Positions 1 through 10,931 of a stretch of DNA of 46,456 bases are shown here, piece after piece. The DNA is from Cochliopodium minus (lineage: Eukaryota > Discosea > Himatismenida > Cochliopodiidae), in NCBI GenBank assembly GCA_024220525.1, contig JAMYWO010000139.1, positions 68,412-114,867 on the forward strand. The letters run 5' to 3'. Made by a program: the position numbers and the translations under genes. The notes under the pieces are model-generated. The model was not told the origin of the DNA and made no database searches. It saw nothing but the letters and a program-made list of their open reading frames with translations. Position 1 is the first letter of the stretch. Every line of letters begins with the position of its first letter.

Positions 1-75
1 AATAAAAAATAAAAAATAAAAAATAAAAAATAAAAAATAAAAAATAAAAAATAAAAAATAAAAAATAAAAAAAAA
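1..75. repeat. (A6T)n heptamer tract
   Basis: Near-perfect tandem heptamer of six A and one T, in the 3' flank of the minus-strand kinase gene. The same heptamer recurs at about 420-470, 1430-1545, 5826-5895, 36826-36895 and, as T6A, at 46385-46456. Confidence 0.95.
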
Positions 76-79
76 GTTT

Positions 80-1270
80 TTATTTTACCACACGAGCTAG
101 TGCAAACTCATTTTCTTCTACTTCAATGACGGACCAGATGTAGTTCTTGGCGTACACTGAAAAGCAGATGCAAAAAATCTTGGGAAAGAAGATCACTTTG
201 AGAGGAGTGATCTCATTCTTTGATACAACTGCATCCAAATCAAATGCTCCCAAACAAGGTGCACCTAACGGAAAAAAAATTAAAAATTAAGTTTCATAAA
301 AAAATAATTAAAAATTTAAAAAAATGTAAAATAAAACCAAATTTTTGAAAAAAGTTATAAAGAATAATTGAAAAAAATGAAATAATTTTAAAAACAAAAA
401 ATTAAATAAATATAAAATAAAAAATAAAAAATAAAAAATAAAAAATAAAAAATAAAAAATAAAAATAATGAAATTTATTTAAACACCAAAATTCTTTGAT
501 TTCTTTTACCTGAAGCTACCCACAACTCTTTTTCGATAATAAATAATTGGGACCTGGTGAACCCGTGGTCCCTGTCCCCAAAAATTCCGAACTTCTCCAA
601 AGTGCATCTCACCTCCATCTGAACCAATTTGGAATCAAACAAATACAATTCTCCTTTAGTGGAAAGTAATATCTAAAATAAAATAAAATAAAATAATTAA
701 AAAATTAAAAAATTGAAAAATAAAAAATTGAAAAATTAATGAGTGTAATAAAATAATTAAAAAATTAAAATTGAAAAATAAATGAAATGAAATGTCATAA
801 AATTAAAATATATTAAAATAATTTTCAAAAATAAAAATTTAGACATGTCCAAAATTTACAACTTTGTTGGCGGATATAAATTAATTGCTAACAAAATTTG
901 AACTGTTGTAAAATTTTGAACATCTCAAATAAAAATTAAAAAATAAAATTAATTAAATAGATATAAAATTATGGAAGTTTAGAATAAAAATAATAAAATA
1001 ATTTTAAAAATAAAAAATAAAAAAATAATTTTAAAAAATAAAAATAATTTTTTACACAAAATTGCTCATGGGCAATTCCAGAAGTGTAAGTGATTTTCTT
1101 GCTCACTTCAGTTCTTTTGCAAACCATCACATCGTCAACGATGTTGTGGGTCGTCTTGGTGGGGAAGTTGAGAGTGTGGGTCATGAGGATTAGTTGTTGG
1201 AGAATCTCTGCAAAGCTTGGACGCTCCAATGGATTGAAGCTCCAACATTTCTCAAGAAGTGTCAAATATC
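80..1270 (-). CDS. C-terminal part of a TKL-type protein kinase with propeller-like tail (5' end missing)
   Basis: Three exons, 1270-1056, 672-510 and 264-80, join in phase (phases 0 and 1) and encode 186 residues. The first starts YLTLLEKCWSFNPLERPSF, the last kinase subdomain (CW..P..RPSF), typical of TKL and tyrosine kinases. What follows (ILLSTKGELYLFD, then ELWVASGGAPCLGAFDLD) reads like beta-propeller blades. Kinase followed by propeller is the arrangement of Roco/LRRK kinases, but no Roc or COR part is visible, so that assignment is inference. The remaining kinase domain (at least 200 residues) should lie above 1270 on this strand, yet a plus-strand transporter gene occupies 1675-2604. 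The gene is therefore 5'-truncated here, by rearrangement or by an assembly fault. Intron 1 (1055-673) carries a hairpin at 841-926. Confidence 0.75.
841..926. repeat. Intronic inverted repeat, possible MITE relic
   Basis: The arms 841-862 and 905-926 are about 80% complementary. The pairing continues inward (TTTGTTGGC near 864 against GCTAACAAA near 887), giving one imperfect stem over about 86 bases. It lies wholly in an intron of the kinase fragment. A degenerate look-alike sharing TTGCTAACAAA is at about 37485-37560, in an intron of a GLUG gene. Confidence 0.5.
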
Positions 1271-1482
1271 CTAAAAAAATTGCGTTAAAAAAAATTCAAT
1301 GAAAAATAAATGAAAAAAAGTTAATAAACGTGACAAATTAAATATTTATTGGAGAAAAGAAATAATTAAATAAGAAATTGAAACTTAAAAATGTAATTAA
1401 ATATATGGTGCACCAAATTTTCAAACAAAAATAAAAAATTTTAAAATAAAATCAAATAAAAAATAAAAATAAAATAAAAAAT

Positions 1483-1519
<37 letters not shown>

Positions 1520-1674
1520 AAATAAAAAATAAAAAATAAACATTAAAATGAAATTAAATTATAATAAAAATAAAAAATAATAATTTATGAAAAATAAAAC
1601 ATTTAAAAATCAAAAAATATTAAAAATAAAAATCAAATAAAAATAAAAACAAATAATTAAAAAACCAATATTAG
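1271..1674. other. Low-complexity junction between two 5'-truncated genes
   Basis: A/T-only sequence with a long (A6T)n stretch at about 1430-1545. No exon could be supported. The kinase fragment (-) ends its readable sequence at 1270 and the transporter fragment (+) begins at 1675. Both should have 5' exons here and neither does. Confidence 0.7.
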
Positions 1675-2604
1675 GTCTAATTTGGTGCTTTTTGTACACT
1701 TGTGGAATTTTTCCCTTTGCAATTTTGAACGTTTTCCAAGAAAAATATTTGAAATCAAGGAAAATGGAGTTTTTAGATAACATCAAGAGGCAACAAAAAA
1801 AATTAAAAAAATAAAATATACGTATAAAATGAAAAATAAAATAATAAAATAAAAAATAAAAATAAAAAAATAAAATAAAAAAATAAAATTAGAAAAATAA
1901 ATAAATTTTTTCAAATAGATCTCGTGTGTATGACATGTTGTCTTTTATGGCCCATCAATACATAATTTCTTTTATTTTTATCATTCCTTTGTTCATGAGT
2001 GATCTCGTTCCCCATTTCGGCTATTCACATAGCTTTGAAGAATTTTTCAACAATTTTAGCACTTCCTTTTCTTGTTTTTTCAATGCACATCCTAACTGCT
2101 CTAAAGTTGAACAAAAATTTTATTTTTATTCTTTTTTTATTTTTTATTTTGACTTTTATTATTTTTTTTTTTTGTTTTAATTATTTTTTTTTTTATTTTA
2201 ATTATTTTTTTTTAATAGGTATGGTGGCATGGCTTGTTGTCTATTGCTGGAAACATTATTGCATCTTGTTCAATAATTGCACTAAACGAATCTTCAGCCA
2301 ATTATGGTATCATTGCAAGGTAGAAATTAATTTATTTAAATTGATTTGACAATATTTTTTTCTGTTAAAAATTTTTTATTTTTTAATTTTCTTTAGCATC
2401 GCTTCAAGCCCTATTTCAGCCTTGTTTTGGGTTATTTTCAAAGATTTGAATCCTGACGCCAAACGCAACCCTCTCTGGTCAGTCATTCCCGCTTTCATCC
2501 TTCTCATCGTAGGTTCAGGAATGTGGAGATTGTGGGAAAACAAATCTGTCAGAAAAGGAATGGAAATTCAAACAAGTTTTGATAAAAACGATTCAATTTT
2601 GTGA
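1675..2604 (+). CDS. CRT-like transporter, C-terminal half (5' exons missing)
   Basis: Exons 1675-1768, 1919-2105, 2219-2319 and 2397-2604 join in phase with GT-AG introns and end at TGA. The first reads CGIFPFAILNVFQEKYLKSR, the mid-protein P.A..NV..EK.LK signature of the chloroquine-resistance-transporter-like (CRT) branch of the drug/metabolite transporter superfamily. The next exon has a hydrophobic segment and a Cys-containing loop (FFNAHPNCSK), and the last two contain three to four membrane segments and a short polar tail. These proteins export amino acids, peptides or thiols from acidic organelles in relatives; the substrate here is unknown. The N-terminal five or so membrane segments are absent because the region upstream holds only low-complexity DNA and the kinase fragment. 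Naming as CRT-like is from motif memory. Confidence 0.7.
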
Positions 2605-2690
2605 AAAATAAAAAAAATAAAAAATTCTCCTTATTTTTTAAATTTTTTTTTTTTACAACATAATTTTGGTTTTTTATTTGTGATAAAAGT
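2530..2690 (+). repeat. Direct repeat copy 1 (3' end of transporter gene)
   Basis: Holds the last 25 codons of the CRT-like gene plus its 3' flank. It recurs at 5449-5612 in the same orientation with only a few substitutions over the coding part. The two copies bracket the GLUG gene at 2879-5084. Confidence 0.9.
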
Positions 2691-2878
2691 AAAACTTCCA
2701 CACTATTTCTTTTTGTGGAAATAAAATGATCTCCATTAATTAAAATTATAGATTTAGGGAAGGATTTTTTAAAGTGTATGGGTGACAATTTTTATGAGGA
2801 TAAAAGATATTACAAAAAACGTAAAGATGGAAGTCAAATAAGAGAAAAGATTAATGACAAAAAATAAAATTAATTATT

Positions 2879-5084
2879 TCAAATATTGTCCATCTCATTT
2901 TCATTTCCTTTCCAGATAGTTTTATTGGTGTAGTTTTTGTTCTCAACAAACTCTTCAACTTTGTCTTGTTGTTCTATTTGAAACTTGATTGATTCTGATT
3001 TTGTTTTATATCTTAATAATAAAATCAATCCAACAACCAAAAGAAGCAAAAAGGAAGGTATAATATATAACAACAAGTCCAATAATCAATCCCAATGGTC
3101 TTTTGCAATTCGAATCCAAAGAAGTGTTCAAGGAAACTGAAAAGGTAGAATGAGTGTTTGAAGAAGAAGGTTTTATTTTGTCACAATTACTTTTTTTGTA
3201 TTTTGGAGAAATAATAATATTTGGAGAAGAATTTGCGATATTTAAAGTTGAATTTTGATTGCATGAGAAAGAAATCAATAAAAAAGAAGAATTTCCATCC
3301 TGAGGTCTTGAAGGAAGAATTATTTCAATTTTTCCATTGAGTTGAATACAACCTGAAACAAAAAGAAGAGAAGAATTAAAATTTGATTCAATTACAAAAA
3401 TAAGAGTGCCTTGATTTGTTTGTTTGAAATTCCCTTCAAAGAAGGTTGAATTCCCTTTTATATCGAGAATTACATCATTTATGAAAGTATTTCCTGTTTT
3501 ATTTGTGAATAACCAGAACCAATTATTTCCAATCAACTGACATGATATATTGAATTCATTAATATCCAATATTGTTGGATTTGGTAAGCAATTTGAACAA
3601 TTTAAAACATTGTAAAAACAATTATTGTTGGGAGGAATAGGAGTGGTAGGAGTAGGCGTGGTATGAGTAAGCGTGGTATGAGTAAGCGTGGTAGGAGTAA
3701 GTGTGGTAGGAGTAAGCGTGGTAGGAGTAAGCGTGGTAGGAGTAAGCGTGGTAGGAGTAAGCGTGGTAGGAGTAAGCGTGGTAGGAGTAAGCGTGGTAGG
3801 AATTGGGCAACTTTGACAAGAATAATTGAAATAATTCTCAAAAATTAATTTATCTGCATTCCAAATTGATTGAGGAAAAGTATTAATTATCATATTGCAT
3901 AGACCAGAGAAATTAAATCCTTGAGGTATTCCATTTCTTGTATAATTAGTTGCTCCAAAAAAACTTCCGATTGATACATTATATGTATCATTATTGTAAA
4001 AAATATTATTAAAACTAATAATATTATTATCATTGGAAAAATAAAATTGCCCTGCGATACTTCCCACAGATACAGCCGTAGAATTTAAGGTTGATGTAGA
4101 ATATATATTTGAAAAATTTGCATTTACATTAAATGCTTGAAATTGGAAAATACCAAAAATACCTCCAACATTTCCATTTCCATTAATTGTTGCTTTCGAA
4201 TAGCAATTATACACGTTGTAAATACCATCATAGTAAGGATAATATGTTCCAATAATACCTCCAGCTCTTGAATCTGCATGAGAAGATGAAATTTTTACTA
4301 AGCAAGTAGAATAAAGTTCATTAAATAGACCAGCAGCACTATTATATCCAATTACTCCCCACTTCTCTGCTAGCAGATATAACTCCTCTTATTGTCCCAC
4401 ATTTGGATATTGAAGATCTATCCAAACCTCCTACAATACCTCCAACTCTTTGTACTCCATTAAAGCACTCGAATTTGATATTATTCCTGAATTATAGCAA
4501 TTGATTATATTTGAGGAAACACCAACCCCTATCAATCCTCCGACATTAATTCCTGTTGCGTTAACAAATGTATTTTGAACACTACAATTTGAGATCGTTG
4601 TACTTATTTTAATCACTCCACATAAACCTCCAACACCATTAATACCTTGAATTAAGTTGATTATACTTGAATTTGTAGTGGAAGATGTAATGTTAGTAAT
4701 CATGCAATTATCACATTCTCCAAATAAAATTCCTACACTATCATTAGATGATATTATCTTCACATTGTTGAAATTTATATTTGATGCAATCACCCCACTT
4801 CCATATCCAAACAATCCCACAAATTGTGAAGATGATGTTATTGTTAAATTATTTATTAAAAACCCTTTTCCATTAAATCTTCCTTTGAATGGAGTGATTA
4901 TATTTCCAATTGGATTGTAAGTAATGTTATAACAATCAATGGATGTATTTAGTTGGTATTGAATTGTATTATTGTCCAAAACAATGTTTTGAAAATCTGA
5001 GCAACTAGAAATGTTGAAGAGTTGGCTATTAATTGTTGTCAATCCAATAATAGAAAGTAATTGAGCTAAAATAAAATAATTCAT
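2879..5084 (-). CDS. GLUG-repeat beta-helix surface protein with Thr/Pro stalk and membrane anchor (frame-disrupted)
   Basis: Intronless as read. From ATG 5084 there is a signal peptide (NYFILAQLLSIIGLTTINSQ), a Cys/Asn-rich start with PIGN..TPFKGRFNGKGF, then GLUG-type repeats (hydrophobic GG(I/L).G followed by N/C/S-rich strands), typical of right-handed beta-helix adhesins. A TPTTL pentapeptide stalk lies at about 3650-3806, then a Cys-containing domain, a membrane segment (IIPSFLLLLVVGLILLL) and a charged tail ending at TGA 2879. Three reading-frame changes are needed: near 4480 and 4390 inside the repeats, and near 3070 just before the membrane segment. It is either a decaying paralogue or a gene with base-call errors in homopolymers. 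Paralogues lie at 35481-38543 and 38647-44906. Role inferred: adhesion or recognition at the cell surface. Confidence 0.8.
3650..3806 (-). repeat. 15-bp minisatellite encoding TPTTL stalk
   Basis: About ten near-identical 15-bp units (plus-strand GTAGGAGTAAGCGTG), each coding five residues of a Thr/Pro-rich stalk that would be heavily O-glycosylated. Unit length is a multiple of three, so copy-number change would keep the frame. Confidence 0.95.
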
Positions 5085-5448
5085 ACTTTCTTTTTTTTTT
5101 AATTTTAACCTTTCAAAATAAATATTTTTAAAAAACTTCAATTTTAAAAAAGAAACAATTAAAAGGAAAGCAAGGATAGAAGATGAGAAATTTAATTTAA
5201 AAAACTTGCCACATCTTATTTCTTTTATTAAATATGCAACACTTTTCAAAGTTAGAGCCATTTTCAGACATTTAGATGAAACATTTATTACAAACAAAAA
5301 AATTATGAATTTGAATTGAATGAGAAAAAGTGTGAAATGAAATTCTTTTTTGAAATAAAAGGAAGGAAATTGAAAACAATTATTTAAAATAAAAGAATTA
5401 AAAAACAGAAATTCAATAAAAATCTTCTTATTTTTTAAATTTTTTTTT
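5085..5448. other. 5' flank of the GLUG gene, no gene seen
   Basis: AT-rich DNA upstream of ATG 5084. Long open frames running through it on the minus strand are low in complexity and lack coding character. It probably holds the promoter and 5' leader of the GLUG gene. Confidence 0.5.
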
Positions 5449-5612
5449 TTGTGGGAAAACAAATCTGTAAGAAAAGGAATGAAAATTCGAACAAGTTTTG
5501 ATAAAAACAATTCAATTTTGTGAAAAATAAAAAAAATAAAAAAATTTTTCATATTTTTTAAATTTTTTTTTTTTTTTACAACATAATTTTGGTTTTTTTT
5601 TTGTGATAAAAA
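5449..5612 (+). repeat. Direct repeat copy 2 (orphan 3' end of transporter gene)
   Basis: Begins GTGGGAAAACAAATCTGTAA, runs through the equivalent of the transporter's last 25 codons and TGA, then the same 3' flank with its ACAACATAATTTTGG motif. No transporter sequence precedes it. The ZIP gene's stop codon follows 32 bases later on the other strand. Confidence 0.9.
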
Positions 5613-5643
5613 TAATTATTTTTTTTTTCCCCCATTTATTTTT

Positions 5644-5811
5644 TTATGCATCTTCATCTATCCAGAAGGTCAAAAAACTAATGAAGGTGATCCCCAAAAT
5701 GAGAAAGAAAAACTTTGCCCATTTTTGAGATGGGTTGGAGAACTCTGTCAACAAAATATCAAAAAGAGAAATGTATAAAAATGATCCTGCCGCAAAAGCC
5801 AAAATGAAGGC
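5644..5811 (-). CDS. ZIP-family metal transporter, last exon only
   Basis: The exon starts after an AG acceptor at 5813-5812 and ends at TAA 5644. Its 55 residues begin AFILAFAAGSFLYISLFDIL and end FLTFWIDEDA. The AxxAGxFLYI.L.D motif followed by a final membrane helix is the C-terminus of ZIP (SLC39) transporters, which bring Zn or other divalent cations into the cytosol. The intron that should lead to upstream exons is an (A6T)n tract that runs straight into the N at 5896. Beyond it lies a different gene on the other strand, so all other exons are missing from this window. Confidence 0.8.
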   Translation of the reverse strand, partial: AFILAFAAGSFLYISLFDILLTEFSNPSQKWAKFFFLILGITFISFLTFWIDEDA

Positions 5812-5825
5812 CTTTTTAAAAAAAA

Positions 5826-5895
5826 TAAAAAAATAAAAAATAAAAAATAAAAAATAAAAAATAAAAAATAAAAAATAAAAAATAAAAAATAAAAA
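5826..5895. repeat. (A6T)n heptamer tract ending at an N
   Basis: Uninterrupted heptamers within the first readable intron of the ZIP gene. The strand carrying A6T fits a minus-strand intron. Confidence 0.95.
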
Positions 5896-5896
5896 N
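5896..5896. other. Single N: likely assembly join
   Basis: The only ambiguous base in the window. To its left is ZIP intron repeat DNA (-). To its right, without spacer, is the middle of a collagen-gene exon (+). Both genes lose their 5' parts at this base. Confidence 0.85.
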
Positions 5897-8277
<2,381 letters not shown>

Positions 8278-8470
8278 TTAAAATTAAATCATAATTAAAA
8301 CATTCATAACTTGACTATCGAGAATTAATGAATTCAACAACTTGAATTGGAAAAACTCTTTATGTTCAGGAGTTTTCAGTTTAGTCTTTTTGAGTGCACA
8401 CTTTCCAATATAGAGATTGCCTTTATTCAAATTTTCTTTATGTAAAAATAAAAAAAATTGTGCTCAAAAA

Positions 8471-10797
8471 ATGTCAAACAACAATTCTGAAGAAAATGTA
8501 AATTATCAAACAAAATGAAAAAATTTAACACATTTGTAAAATTATTTCAAGGATGATGACTTATTTCTTGGGGATGTAAAAGAACAGTAAGAAAAATTTG
8601 TTATATTCTTCATTAAATTATAAAGCTTTGAACAAGAAAAATTATCAATTTATCCAAATATAATGTCAGTAAAAATAATTATTTTAAACAGAGATGAGGA
8701 GGAAAATAATGAGAGAAGAGATGATTTCGAAGAGGATATAGAGCTGGGGAAAACAGATATAGACCATCATAACAGAGATCTCAAATTATTCAATGAAGAT
8801 GAGCTCTCCAGTGTGATGACATTCACCCAGGTTGATCAACCTCATCCAAATCATGACGATGAAATTTTTCTCACAAAATTATCCTCCAATATCAGAATTG
8901 AAAGTGCTCCATTCGATAGGTATAATAATTTTTAGCTTTTTTAAATATATATATTTTCAAAATATTGCAAATAAAAGAATATTTCAATATCTCAACAAAT
9001 CTTTCGAAAAATTTGTTCAAGAATAAAAAAAAAATGATAAGGAAATGATGAGATATTATATATAAGGATTCAATTAATGGCAGATACTGTATAATTGATC
9101 TCAATATCTTCATAATTCCTTGAAATGATTTTTTGGGATTAATATATTCTTTTTTAGAAAGAATTATATAATAAAGAATTAAAATAAAATAATTAATCTT
9201 GATGCAAATCTGCTTTACTGTTTGCTCGATAAATTTTTCAAATTAAACATTCGAATTAATTTAGATTAATTTAGATCTCCTATCTTGAGAGATAGAAATT
9301 GACGAAGATCATATTCAAAAAAATTACTAATATACAATAATTTATTACCTCAGTTTCAATACATAGAAACAAGAAGCAAATTGAATATAAATCTTCATTT
9401 CACTTACTCTTATTTAGAGAAAGATTTTTTATATTTATCTCTAAGAGATAAGGAAATGATTTACTTTTCAAGAAATCATTCTCTGAAAAGATATATTCAA
9501 ATTTCTACAAATTATTTTCATTGATGAAATAAGCGTTCTATTTATAGAACTAGTATCCAAAATATTACTTTACCTTTTTTTTTATTTTTTGTTTATTTTT
9601 TTTATTTCCACGAAAAAGGTTCCAATATAGATCTATGTACAACAAACGCAAAATCAAAAACAAAGATGCAGAGGGAGTAATTAGATGGAGGTACAAAGAA
9701 GACAAGAAAAACACCAACAACGAAGACAAAGAAAGAACCAGTAATGCCAAAGTAAAAAATATTAGATTCACAATATGTTATACATTTACACCGTTCAACA
9801 AATTTATTTATTCCTTTAAATTATTAAAAAAATTATTCTGATTATTTTTTAAATTATTATTTATTAATTTTTTTTTTGTTTATTATTTATCGTTTTATTT
9901 TTATTCATTTTTATTACATTTGTTGAGATTGTGGAATGGGAAGACGGGACGATGAACTTGTTCATAGGAGACAAGATTGTTTATCAGTTGGACAAGAAGC
10001 CACTCACTCGTGGTGTCAATGACTTGTTTTGCATCCCTTACTCTGCCAAAACAACCTATGTCTGCGATGGGATCCTCAAAGATAAAGTAAAAAAATATTA
10101 TGGAAATAACAAAATATTTTTAATTAATAAAATGTAAAAAATTATATTTTGTGGAGATAAAATAATTTAAAATAATTAAAAATTTGGGTGGTTGTTTGAT
10201 TATTTTTTTATCATACAATAGTTGCACATCAGAAAATTGGGTTCAACTAACTTTGGAAGTTTCGAAAAGAAGACCCGTTCATTGAAGCTCCAAGAAACTA
10301 TTGATGATCCAGAATACTTGAAGCGCCAAAAGGAGAAGGAATCCTTGGATCGCAAGAAGAGAAAGCCAAAAAGCAAACCCAAACCCAAGATCTCTCGTAA
10401 GAAGTCTTCAGACAGTCCTAAGCATCATGATGATGAGGAGGAAGAAGAGGAAGATGTCTATGAGGATGATTTTCCACAAAAAACAAGTGAAAATTTTTAT
10501 AATTTTTTTAATTTTTTATTTTTTATTTTTTATTTTTAATTTTTTATTTTTTATTTTTTATTTTTTATTTTTCAAAAATGTTTAAAAGGAGTGATTGATG
10601 AAGAATCTATTTATTCAGCCAAATCTAATCCCTCTCAATTGAACGTCTCCTACAAAAAGCGCAGAACCAGGGACTTTGATGACGATGAAGACAAAGAAGA
10701 TATCGTTGTGTACGATGACGATGATGATTCTGATGCTCCAAAAGAAAGAGAAAGGGACGCCCTCATCATTGATGATGACGATGATGATTTTAATTAA
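8471..10797 (+). CDS. LEO1: RNA polymerase-associated protein LEO1 (Paf1 complex)
   Basis: Seven exons (8471-8497, 8552-8586, 8692-8919, 9631-9751, 9928-10086, 10222-10486, 10589-10797) splice in phase to 347 residues, ATG to TAA. The N-terminus is acidic. The LEO1 core then reads IFLTKLSSNIRIESAPFD, VIRWRY, and SNAKIVEWEDGTMNLFIGD, matching the family's FVKLP..L.VEPRPFD, IRWR and SNARIV.W.DGSM.LH.G blocks in order. A Lys-rich segment (QKEKESLDRKKRKPKSKP) and alternating basic and Asp-rich tails follow, ending in DDDDDDFN. LEO1 is the Paf1-complex subunit that with Paf1 links elongating RNA polymerase II to chromatin modification; it acts in the nucleus. Intron 3 (8920-9630) is far longer than the others and carries several dyads. 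The gene sits between two inverted collagen-like genes. Confidence 0.93.
8920..9630 (+). other. Long LEO1 intron with nested inverted repeats
   Basis: 711 bases against roughly 50-180 for the other LEO1 introns. It holds the dyad AACAAATCTTTCGAAAAATTTG.. at 8994-9017, enclosed by AATATCTCA (8986-8994) and TGAGATATT (9049-9057), and a 19-bp imperfect stem 9039-9057 with 9103-9121. The motif GATAAGGAAATGAT occurs at about 9036 and again at about 9449. No coding exon fits here. Confidence 0.5.
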
Positions 10798-10931
10798 ATT
10801 TTTTTTTTGTTCTAACCCTCAGGGTTTGATTTTCAAATCATTTGATTTCCTGGATGGTTCATAACTTTTGTTTTTGAATAGAAAATTCATATAAATTTTT
10901 GAAGAGTAATATATTCATTTTTTAATTATGA

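Noticed and set aside
1672-1800. Possible minus-strand kinase exon ending in RPNIG, in phase with the exon at 1270.
   Set aside because: No acceptor precedes it, and the plus strand of the same interval gives a CRT-like exon that splices in phase to the next three exons.
9043-9125. C/D-box snoRNA candidate in the LEO1 intron (ATGATGA near 9043).
   Set aside because: No CTGA box at a suitable distance and no terminal stem placed as the class requires.
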